Assembly: GCA_907163375.1 (NCBI GenBank)
Contig: CAJQUW010003463.1
Location: 1 to 64,000 of the forward strand
DNA: 64,000 nt
Direction: 5' to 3'
From: Prostheceraeus crozeri
Lineage: Eukaryota > Platyhelminthes > Polycladida > Euryleptidae
The notes under the pieces are model-generated. The model worked only from the letters and a program-made list of their open reading frames with translations. It made no database searches and was not told where the DNA came from. The position numbers and the translations under genes were made by a program. This document shows, piece after piece, positions 50,171 to 59,843 of the stretch; within the stretch, counting starts at the first letter, position 1; every line of letters starts with the position of its first letter.

Positions 50171-53100
50171 ATCAGATAAATTGGCCAGACTATTGCACTA
50201 CATGTAAGGATGACATTTAGCATGTATGTGTAGCAAGGATTCACCACATTTATCTTCTGTGTATCATGCATGCTCGAATTATTGAAAGTTTCATCTTCAT
50301 TAAGCAATTCTTTCAGTCGAGACATGAGGTGCAAGAAGAAATATATGCTTCACTTCAAACCTATTTACATATTTGAATATTTCATATAACAAATTGACGA
50401 CGGAGGAAAATATTTTCAAATACAAACGATAAAGTTGTGACGCAACGTTTAAGATCAATTCTCTGACCATTTCGAAGTCACGAAACTAAGTGTCGATAAT
50501 TGTTCTATTTGATGCCTTATCGTCTATAAAGTTCTGAACCTAAATACAGAAATCCTAAGACACCTAAGCAGTGTAAGTTGGAAAACTTCATATTTGGATT
50601 ACTCGCCCTCAAACGGTGATATGCTGTTTGATTGAGGTCTAATCAATTATTGACATCGACTATAAATTTTTATAAAACATTTTCATAGGCGAAGGACCAA
50701 GTTCATTTTCAATGTATGAAGCTTTTATGGTTTTTACTGTGCTTATAGCATATCACAATGAAAACCATTGATGTAATAAGAATATTTTGTGTAATACACA
50801 TTAAAAACTACGTGTTCAAAAATAAAATGGACTAATTTATTAATCGCATTATCAGTTACCGGTCTTTATCTAAATCTAATTCAATGCTGTTGCTGAAACT
50901 TATGATGTTGACTGATTTCCATTTAAAATGTTTTCTAAATTATCTGATGCACTTTTATTTTAAGCCTTTTCGATGATGATTGCGACAGGAGAGAAACTGG
51001 TACAGCATAGCAAGCGTTTTACATGTATGACAGATTACCTGTCTTGTACTGTAGGTTGTGAGATTGAACTTCAGCGATGTACTTACTAAGAATCTTTATC
51101 CCTAAGATGCTTGAATAATGGGAAACGCCTTTCTATTGTGATATTAATCTGATACGCCGTCACCTACACTCCCATTATTGTTCCTGCGCCGTGCTCCGAA
51201 AATGAAATTAAAGAGATAATCAATCATTTCATAAGTATTGAAACCTTTTGCATTTTGTTGACTGTCCGGACATTGTCAGCAATTCTGGAACCAAAAAATT
51301 ACCCATTTAGACAATTATAGACCAGGTGAACAATTGTTGACCTTAAATGAAAATAGTCTTTCAGCAATGCAAAATGAATTATTCACGTTAAATTGCTTAT
51401 TTTTATGGTGTATTATGTTCTGAAACAAGCCGATCTCCTGTCTCAACAAGATGTCCATTGATGAACAAGTACCATTCACAGTTCAATCATTGTTTACAAA
51501 TTTAATTTTTTAATAGTTCCACAATTTTTTCCATGTTCATTTTCTCACTAACCTCGTCGACGGATTTCAAACTGTGATTCACATTGCAGTGGACGTATCT
51601 TGAGGCACATCGATTTGAAGCACAGTGTTTTAGGTCTACCAATCATCAGCATAGTGCAGCGCCTTAAGGTTTTTAGCTACCTTAGCAGCCATAAGTGGAT
51701 CTATTCTCTGAGACATCTTGCGGCTATCAGACAGTGCTGAACAGCTGCCAACATGCATGCTATGACATGATATAATTATTGAAAACTGAGAACAATGCCG
51801 GTCCACATATGTTCACAATCGTCCGAATACTGTTTGTTTTTGCACACTAGCTAGTAATTAAGATTATTGCTTAGTTTCGAAACAATTCTTATTTTGCGCA
51901 GTCGATTCACCCTGTCACTTTTTTACCGTGGCAATCTTGAAACTAAGCTGCATGACTTGCGCTTTTGCGACTTTTAGTTTTTTCTTTAGCCAATTTTTTT
52001 AATGAATATGAATTGAAGTAATTATAATTAGTTAAAATAATTATTGAAACAAATCAGCAATAAAGTTAAACAAATTTTATAATTAACAATTGCAAGAGAT
52101 CTTGCCATGATCGGCTTCAAAAGTTAATTTTTAAAATATTTGAGCTCTTTCGCTTTTTGTACATATTTTGAACGATAAATCTCAACGAAACGATTGTACT
52201 TTTCACCGGAACGCATCAATATTCAATATGAGTTCAGTTCTGTGATTCACACTACGATGATCTGGTCCGCCAGAGCCTTGGAATAGAGTATTGGACATTC
52301 AAATATTTCGCAAATACTACTAATTATGAATTTTAGCAATGTCAAATTTCAGTAGTCACTTTTGCATATTTTCCCATCATTTGGATTACTCCTCATTCGA
52401 AGTTAATCGATGCATAAGTTAGACTGCCTGAATTAAAGCGCAAATTCCAACTTCCGTGAAGTTCATTTGATGGAAATTCTGTAAATTCCACATTTTTCCG
52501 TCGTCTGTTAAAAGTCAGTGTCACTGCTTGCATGATAACAACATAGCCTTCATGATCGTGCACATTCCAATGTAATTCGTGAGACATGCACTTAAACTGT
52601 GTTTGTAAAATGATTTCTGCATTGAAATGGATAGTTGAGACATGGTCGTTGAGACGCTGTCATATCATAACGAAGCATGACTTGTACACATGCATCGAAA
52701 ATACACCAATATTCATAGGCATATATACACCATCGTCATAATGCTTTATTTGCTTAATTGCATCACGTTCTGTAAACACGACTACAAATTTGCTCTTATG
52801 CTCATGTGCTTTATTTGTTTAGCGCAAAGAAGAAAGCTTGTTGGTAAACATAGGACAAGAATTTTAACGAAATCGTTGTTTTTATTCGGACAGTTTGCAA
52901 AAGTCTGAGCCATGTAAAAATGCACAACTTGCTAGCGCATGTATACCACCTTGTGCAGCAACATCAAAACATATATCAAAACAAGAATATAAGAACGAAT
53001 TTAAGATAAGTCTGAGGTAATAGGTTGTCTCCATCTATCAGATTGTTCAGAGGAATGTTTTTCAAATTTGTCTAAAACTTGTTAAATTCAACATACTGTC

Positions 53101-53235
53101 ATAGTTTTTCAGATGATATAAATGTAGGCATTTTCCAACAAGGTACGAAATTTATGCAAATTGGACACTTTGTGGCTGTGACAGTATGAGCGCACATGAC
53201 ATCTGCCGATATCGCTCTTGTAGACACATTTATGA
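50171..53235. other. About 3 kb intergenic sequence, one protein-like frame
   Basis: The minus-strand frame 52,587-52,393 reads smoothly (MSHELHWNVHDHEGY at its start, NELHGSWNLRFNSGSLTY near its end). It has polar, balanced composition, unlike the shadow frames around it. Its upstream side (TTTAAG before TGCATGTCT) is not a convincing splice site. It might be a last exon; I cannot assign a family. Nothing else was recognised. Confidence 0.35.
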
Positions 53236-53439
53236 AATATACGAATTAGCGATAAGCCAGGAAAATCTTTTGGCAGAATTTTTCAAAAGGAAAATAATAG
53301 CGAATGTAATTGTAAATGCCATATATGCAAGCAAATTGAAAATAGATGTTCTTGCTCAGCGAGATATGTACTTTGCAAATATGCATGTAAATCATGTGGA
53401 GGTTTCTGCATAAAAAATTGCTCAGTCAATCAAAATTAG
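53236..53439 (+). CDS. Cysteine-rich CXC-like open frame, probable exon fragment
   Basis: The open frame runs from just after a TGA (53,233-53,235) to TAG (53,437-53,439), 67 codons with no ATG, so if real it is an exon. It holds 11 cysteines within about 40 residues, first in ECNCKCHICKQ, then RCSCSARYVLCKYACKSC, then GGFCIKNC. The spacing C-x-C-x4-C-x6-C-x-C-x6-C-x3-C-x2-C resembles the zinc-binding CXC (Tesmin/TSO1-like) domain, lacking one cysteine of the usual final CxC. A basic segment (RISDKPGKSFGRIFQKE) precedes it. The family is known in chromatin and DNA-binding proteins and in some transposon proteins. The LINE about 400 bp downstream is on the same strand but does not obviously belong with it. 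A chance frame is possible, though so many in-register cysteines are unlikely by chance. Confidence 0.45.
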   Translation, partial: NIRISDKPGKSFGRIFQKENNSECNCKCHICKQIENRCSCSARYVLCKYACKSCGGFCIKNCSVNQN

Positions 53440-53839
53440 ACGCAGTGAAAGCAATGTTTGCGTAAATAGAACAATCAAATATTGGGTTGCATCTTCAGTT
53501 GAAAAACTAATAACTAATAATCCTAATAAAAACTAATAAATCCAAAAGTTTTGAGTAAAATGATCGCATGGGACTCATAGTTTACGTACGATCTTTTCAT
53601 AAAGCACATATGCTATCTTCCTATAGGGAACATAAAGTTTAGTTATGCACTGGCCCAACTATAGTTTGCAAATATTAAAAAGAATCAGGATCTGGTGGAT
53701 GTTTTTAAAATGCCGTCGGCGTTAAGGAATTAAGGAAGAGGAAAATGCGACTAGTATGAAAGACTATACTGGATATCATGCACTAGCTAGACTCGCTAGG
53801 TAATTCAAAAATGCAACATATCTTATGCGAAAATGGTAA
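53440..53839. other. Intergenic, no gene recognised
   Basis: Nothing recognised between the cysteine-rich frame and the first LINE endonuclease signal. Confidence 0.4.
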
Positions 53840-56300
53840 CCTAATGATTCTGAAAGTTTAGTCTAAGCAATGGACGGATATTAAAGAAGTATTCCTAATC
53901 ATGTGTTATAGGGAAAATTGAGACTCGTGATACAGAGAGAGTAACTACTTTGAATAAATCAAAGATTGTATTATCAATCTGAAAATATCCGAAGATCTGA
54001 TCCGAGATTTGAATGGCAGAGCAGACAAACTGAATGATAATTTACAATTGCGGTTGTCACCAAGAGGATCAATACACAGGCAAAGAAATCATTGAATTTT
54101 GCAATGATACAAATTTGGTAACTGTAAACGGTGGATTGGAAAATGGCGAATGTACTTTCCATGTTTTGCAAGATAATGTAGTGAGAAAATCCGTGATTGA
54201 CTATTTAATAACTTCAGAAAGCATGATCAATTTAGTTAAATGTTTCCATATTATGGAACCAGTTCTTTACACGCATCATTCTCTGATGAGGATCAATTTA
54301 GAAATTGAAAAACACAATAATATAATAGTAAGATATAACAGATTGGATCAACAACCTTAAATAATGCAGAAGACTTTAAAAATCCAGCTAAACTTGTAGA
54401 TGAAGGGAATTCTGTAATCCTGAACCTACATTTACAAATGAATATGATGATCAAAAGGCTATTTCTAATACAATCGATGGATTCATTAGATAGAGCAATG
54501 ACATTTGACGAAATTGAAGAAAGCTTAAAGCAATGAAAAAATCAAAGTCAAGCGGTCCTGACGGTATTTGCTACGAAATATTTCGAGAAAATAATAAAAG
54601 TTTTAATATCTTAGTAGAACTATTCAATAACAAACATTTTGGATAATCCAGAACTCCCTTGGAACACAAGTTGGATAACAGCTATTTATAAGGCGGGCAA
54701 CAGAAATTACATACCATCATATCGGTTTATTAATCTTTCCTCAACGGTCGAGAAACTTTTGACAAAAATAACAAATACACGATTAAATAAATGGCTAAAA
54801 GATAGCAAAACCATTAACCCTGCTTAAGCTGGATATAGAGAAGACAATTCGGTCTTGGATAACATATTTATGTTGTCAGAAATCATTCAAATTCATAGAA
54901 ACAAAAAACGACCACTATATTTATACTTTATAGATCTCTCCAAGGCTTTTGATTCAATTCCAGAAATTAACCTAAAGAATAAATTAAGGAGAATAATCCC
55001 TCGATGTAAACTGCTATCATTAATTACCAAAATTATTAACAGTTAAAGTTACAAAATATTGTTTAATGGAAAAGAGACCAACACATTCGAATTGCAAAAT
55101 GGAATTCCACAAGGCGATAGTATGTCTCCGACCTTATTTCGACTGCATATGAATGATTTATTAGATGAAATGGAAAAGAAGCATGCAGTAATTGATTAAG
55201 TAAAAATTTATGAGTTGAAAATTTCCTCATTAATATACACAGACGATATTTTGCTAATGAGTGAATCTCAACAGGGTATCATAAATCAAAGCAAAGTAAT
55301 CCAAAGTTATTGTGTTCAAAATGGATTGAGAATTAATGATGATAAAACGAAAGTAATGATTTCAACCTAAAAAGAAAATGCAAGCGAGTAGATATGAATT
55401 CATATAATACACTAAGCTCAATTGAAGTTGTAGATGAGAATAAATATCTAGGAATGTAGATATCTAAAGGCAATAAAAGGCACATTGATTCATTAGAAAA
55501 AACGGTAGACGGTCGTCTTACCTAACAGCAAAACGATTGAAGGAATTTGGTGAAATCAATGGTGAAATACTAACAAACTCATTTGAGATGCTGACGCCAT
55601 CCCAAGTCAAATAATGTGGTGAATTTTGTTTTTACAGTAACTTCAAAAGTTTGAATAGAATCCAATTTCAGTTTTATAAAAGATTCTATCATCTGAAGCC
55701 AACGACAGCAAACAATTGTATCATTGTATCATTAGAATTAAGCCAATGGAATTTCATTACTATAAACTCGCCTTAAACTATTGGAGAAAATTGTAAGTTT
55801 CCAGTAGATTGTATAGACTTATTTCCTCAAATATTGATGTTACGATTTCACTTAATACCTAGAGTTGCAGAACTAGAAAGCTATTAAGCAAACTTCATTT
55901 GCAAAGCATTTGGAATGATGAATTCATGGCATCAAAAAATACAATTAGAAAGCGATTAGATGAATATTTTCGTGAACAGTGGATGAACGACGCAAAATAC
56001 AGTCATAAAGGACGAGACTATCTAGAACTGACAAAATTTGACTGCAGACAGAAAATGTACGAGTATATGTCAACGATAGATAAGTTGCCTCTCATATAGA
56101 CAGTTGTTTTCTTACGCTTCTAAAATTAATAACTGGGAATCATAGATTAGAAGTGGAAATAGGCAGATACGGTAGTAGGAAAGAACATGATGAGTGTTTA
56201 TGTCTGTCATGTGATGAAAATGTAGTAGAAGATATCTTCCACTTCATGATTCAATGTAAGAAATACGACCAACTTCGGCATTCTTCGGTTTAATAATAAC
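53840..56300 (+). pseudogene. LINE polyprotein (endonuclease plus reverse transcriptase), decayed, remnant 5
   Basis: This is the largest LINE in the window. The endonuclease part shows WTDIKEVFLIMCYRE, then DLIRDLNGRAD (the GDxNAR motif) near 54,000, then NGGLENGECTF and VIDYLITSESM (54,120-54,220). RT follows: KSSGPDGICYEIFR near 54,550; then, in one frame from 54,639, WITAIYKAGNRNYIPSYRFI, LYFIDLSKAFDSI, GIPQGDSMSPTLF (55,101) and YTDD (55,236-55,247, the YxDD site). In-frame stops fall near 54,825, 55,044, 55,197 and 55,368. After more breaks, a C-terminal frame (55,899-56,099) and a CLSCDENVVEDIFHFMIQC knuckle (about 56,195-56,260) close the protein. There are at least three frameshifts. 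It has the APE-type endonuclease plus RT layout of L2/CR1/I-group LINEs; the clade needs a tree. Confidence 0.9.
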
Positions 56301-56637
56301 TATTAAGCCATTGAAACTATTAAACCATTTAGCATAATTAATAACAATTTTTAATAAACTATTGTAAAGTTGAGCTATGTGAATTTCTAAGTACACTTCA
56401 AAGCATTAAAGTTATCAAATCGATTGCCATGTGTATGAAGCTATTTACAAAAGAATTACCGACAGGCATTCATCGTCCATATCAAAACATGAGGGAACAA
56501 AATAACTGATGAATAACACAACACCTAACCTATATCTGCCAAGTGGATAAACTATTCGTTGTTTCAAAAGCAGCTGTTAATGCTGTTGTTTCACACATGC
56601 GACATTTTGCAACGCGGGATTCGAGCGGGTGTTTTTT
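56301..56637. other. Intergenic, possible LINE 3' untranslated sequence
   Basis: AT-rich sequence with repeated TATTAA words follows the LINE knuckle. No defined 3' tail was found. Confidence 0.35.
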
Positions 56638-56983
56638 TAACATTACAACCAATGGAGCGTTTCACACATGTCGCGCGTTTTCATTGTGCCACGAGTAAAT
56701 CGCGCGATTTTGGCTTTTGACCTACAAATGATGTTTAACATCATGTCAAACTGAGAACATTTCTGAGTTCAGCATGATGTGGCGATTAAAACGCATTCAT
56801 AATTGTAAATTTTCGTCAAGTAGAACCGATTCTATCTGGAATAATATCTTTGATTTCCAGTGTTGATGTTCTCGAAGTGCTTGTAAATCAATCAATACTG
56901 TAGCCAACACAGAATTAGACAGATCGTCTCTACTGCTGTTTGACTAGAAAGGAAACATTGGAACATGTAACGTTAATGAAATG

Positions 56984-57415
56984 CACTGTAAACCGTAGAC
57001 CGACAATTATCCTACAAAATTACTGACAAAATCAACCGACGATTGTCACCTCCAATATCCTGCGATATCCGACTAATTTGTAGGTTCTCCACCGACATCG
57101 AAACAGATGCTTTGTATGCAAATTAATTAAACAAAAACTGTTGAATATTGATTGATTTTTTCGATTAGTGATTGCTTGACTTTTGAGCAATCTGTATTAT
57201 TGTGTGGCAGAACCATGATTTATTTTGACATAATTTAATTAATTACCTACATTTTTGATAAAATTTAAGCTATAATTCATTGCTATTCATTTTGTCGCTT
57301 TTTGTCAGATATTGTATGTGTTCAGTGGCAATCATCCTACAAGAACTAACAATGACCGACAAAATATATCTTGTAGGATAAATGTCTGTCAATTGTCAGT
57401 CAACGGTTTACAGTG
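56984..57415. mobile_element. MITE with CACTGTAAACCGT ends, 432 bp
   Basis: The left end is CACTGTAAACCGTAGACCGA; the right end, reverse complemented, is CACTGTAAACCGTTGACTGA. Similarity runs about 25 bp, followed by sub-terminal ATCCTACAA words on both sides. The interior is non-coding. No unambiguous target duplication was seen. Confidence 0.85.
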
Positions 57416-57454
57416 TGGCATAATCGGCTGACATAATACCATAGCAATCGAACA

Positions 57455-57628
57455 ATGAGCAGCCAATTCAACGATAAACACGCCAAATTGTGTGAAGTTT
57501 CAGTGATTGTTATCAACCGGATCACACAGCAAGGAGACACAGTTGATGTCAAGTTCTACAGAGAAGTTTGTGAGCGTTTTTTCGTCCGCCTGCTAACTTT
57601 TTTAATAATCATCGGAAGGCTAACATGA
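57455..57628 (+). CDS. Small open frame upstream of exon-like repeat C, 57 codons
   Basis: It starts at an ATG 40 bp after the MITE end (MSSQFNDKHAKLCEVSVIVI), continues with GDTVDVKFYREVCERFFVRL and stops at TGA. The second half has a counterpart before copy B (DVK...FVRLL). It could be a first exon joined to the exon-like block at 57,649, but the reading phase across a simple splice does not work out with the donors I tried. Unknown function, weak support. Confidence 0.25.
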   Translation: MSSQFNDKHAKLCEVSVIVINRITQQGDTVDVKFYREVCERFFVRLLTFLIIIGRLT

Positions 57629-57862
57629 TTGAGAAAACTTTTGTGCAGTGATCTGAATTCTTCGAATCTGAAAGAATCGCCGCGATCGGAGCATTTTGAA
57701 GGAATCCACAACAATCCGCAAGTGACGCACGACTATTTTTCCTATCTCTGCAAGGTATCAAAAATTTCTTTTACCCACTTAATAAGTTCCTGCATGTGCC
57801 ATTATTTTGAATCAGATTGCACTTCTAGCAAAGTGATGCAGTTAAACAATCTAATTCTGTGG
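57575..57862 (+). repeat. Exon-like dispersed repeat, copy C (best preserved)
   Basis: The frame reads DLNSSNLKESPRSEHFEG then HNNPQVTHDYFSYLCK. A CTTTTGTGCAG acceptor-like site sits just before it (AG at 57,647-57,648) and an AAG/GTATCA donor just after (GT at 57,755-57,756), giving a 106-bp exon-sized block. It matches copies A and B, including sequence beyond the donor. I do not recognise the peptide. Either a decaying multi-copy gene or a transposable element with an exon would explain it. Confidence 0.6.
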
Positions 57863-58630
57863 TAGCCAATGCGCGTGCTAACGACAATGACTGATGTCAT
57901 TGTCACCAATTTACATTCTAACCACGTTCTCAGCAGCCAGTGGCCAGATTCTCGTGATCCACACACCAAACTGATCCCCAGAGTATGAAGAAGTTGATGG
58001 CACTTATGGCGTCCACTATGAAGAGAAATTCTTGCCTTCGCAATCCCCTTTCCGTGGAACAATGGATACAGAGACAATTGGAAAGCTATGTCCATCGAAG
58101 ACATTAGCATAGTCGCGCGGATGCCAAGGTAACATTACAGCCCATGGAGCTTTTCACACATGTCGCGCGTTTTATTAGCGGATAAATAGTCCCAAGAATT
58201 CTTCTGTAAATCGCGCGACTTTGAGTAGTTTGAATTTTGACCGACTAACTATCTAGAGCATAGCGTCAATCTGAGAACATTTCTGAGTGCAGTGTGTTGC
58301 GGTGATTGAAACGCATCTCGAATTGCTCAATTTCGTTCAGTAGAACCGATTCTATCACAAATAATGCATTTGAAGTTCGAAAGTGCTGAGATTATTAACT
58401 TTCGCATACGTCAAACAGTAGTGCCTTACATGCACGTGCAATCGACGATGACTGGTCAGTCCATGTCACCAATTTACATTTCGACTTGGTTCTCGGCCAT
58501 CAGTGCTTGGTATTTGGTGATTCACACACCAACATGATTCCCAGAATATGAAGGAGTTGATGACTCGCATGACTTCCACCATGGAGAGAATTATTTTCAT
58601 AACATGCAAGACTCCCAGAGGATTCAGCCC

Positions 58631-59193
58631 ATGCACAATGCGTTATTGATTGACTAGACTGGAACACTTGCAAAAGCAGCGGATATTGACAAGATGCAGT
58701 AGATTGTGAAAGTGGTTATTTTCTTTTTGATATGATGAAAGTGGTCGATTCATGAAAATTTGTTGACTTGTACAATGAATAGATGACGCAATCGACCACT
58801 TTTATCGATGAGTTGATTGAATAGGTTGCTGAGATTTCTATGTCTTTCAAATGAGCTTACATGTCTACTACGCAGAGCAGACGGCGAGCCGAAATCGCTG
58901 AAATATGAATATCTTATGCTGACTTTGAATATTATAGCGAAATATTTAGTAAATTTTAGATATTCTGATAACAAATTTCCTACCTATACCGATTTCGATG
59001 AAAACAAGAACAAATACAACTGAAGCCTGCTTACAGAGTTATTTTGGTTCACATCCTTCTTCAATAAGGTAAGACACATCCACTTCCTATGTCTCATGAA
59101 ATCGAGAGATCGAAATGGTTTGTGCGATGATTGACAGTCACAGAAATCGAAGTCCAATGTGAAAGGCCAATTCCAAATTTTAGCGACAATCGT
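58631..59193. other. Intergenic, no gene recognised
   Basis: Frames at 58,750-58,974 (minus) and 58,817-59,023 (plus) overlap and lack motifs. Confidence 0.4.
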
Positions 59194-59391
59194 CTTAGGC
59201 CTCAACCACACTGCGAGCTTTTCCAAGCGCTTCCGAGCAAAGCGTTTTGCAGCAAATATAAAGTCACCATTGCAGCAACTGTAGACTGCCACACTGCGAG
59301 AAAAGCAAAACAGAGCGATTGATAGCTTGCGGACATACGTTTGCTCGGGATGCTCGTGTTTGCTTTGCTTTCAGTGTGACTGAGACCTTAG
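59194..59391. mobile_element. Short MITE, CTTAGGCCTCAACCACACTG-type ends
   Basis: The left end TTAGGCCTCAACCACACTG and the right end, reverse complemented, TAAGGTCTCAGTCACACTG are inverted repeats with about four mismatches. Sub-terminal GAGC and AAAGCAAA(A/G) words recur inside. About 198 bp and non-coding. The next 250 bp (GGCCACATGACGAGCC at 59,397; GGCCACATGAGCCG at 59,472) may be remains of a second, related element. Confidence 0.6.
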
Positions 59392-59678
59392 GGTAAGGCC
59401 ACATGACGAGCCGCGCTTTTCTCTGCCAGCGACGTATAACTTTGTCAAGCTTTGAGCTGTAAGAGTTACGCGGCCACATGAGCCGTGCAGTTTGATTACC
59501 TCTCGCCACTCGTCTAAAAAAACAGTTCTAAGAATAGATCATCACACCGCTCGATCTTTGAGCGGCTCAAATCTTTGAGCTGTGATAATTGAGAGAGAAA
59601 TTACCGCAGCTCGAAGCTAGCTGTGACAAGCTGCCACAGTGCAGCTGGAGTTACTAGTTTTTCTCAATCAAGTTAATC

Positions 59679-59785
59679 CAATGGTCACTGAATTTAATTC
59701 TATGGTCACTGAATTTAATTCTATGGTCACTGAATTTAATTCTATGGTCACTGAATTTAATCTTATGGTCAACGAAATTAATCCA
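59679..59785 (+). repeat. 21-bp minisatellite, five copies
   Basis: The core GGTCACTGAATTTAATT recurs every 21 bp, four times almost exactly and a fifth time altered. It lies about 60 bp outside the left end of the Tc1/IS630-like element. On the minus strand it reads as a repeated heptapeptide (KFSDHRI); nothing suggests this is translated. Confidence 0.9.
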
Positions 59786-59843
59786 AAAATTTAAATTCTT
59801 TGTTTCGTGTTTTTGCGTGCTATTATGCACTTGTTGAAGTGAT

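Larger units (their letters stand above)
56638..58630 (+). repeat. Tandem duplication, first copy split by insertions
   Basis: Block P occurs at 56,638-56,890 and again at 58,130-58,391 (shared TTCACACATGTCGCGCGTTTT start region, GAGAACATTTCTGAGT, GTAGAACCGATTCTATC). Block R occurs at 57,862-58,055 and 58,408-58,600 (shared GTCACCAATTTACATT and a CACACACCAA-CATGAT/CTGATCCCCAG region). In the second copy P and R are adjacent. In the first they are separated by about 930 extra bases holding the MITE at 56,984-57,415 and exon-like repeat copy C. The most economical history is duplication of P-R followed by insertion into the first copy. Confidence 0.75.

Noticed and set aside
54639-55400. Alternative genetic code, because several in-frame stops in the large LINE fall where glutamine would fit (TAA near 54,825 and 55,368)
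   Set aside because: Other stops in the window fall at leucine-like or tryptophan-like positions (TAA at 63,043; TGA at 62,788) and the same elements have frameshifts. Ordinary decay explains all of them.
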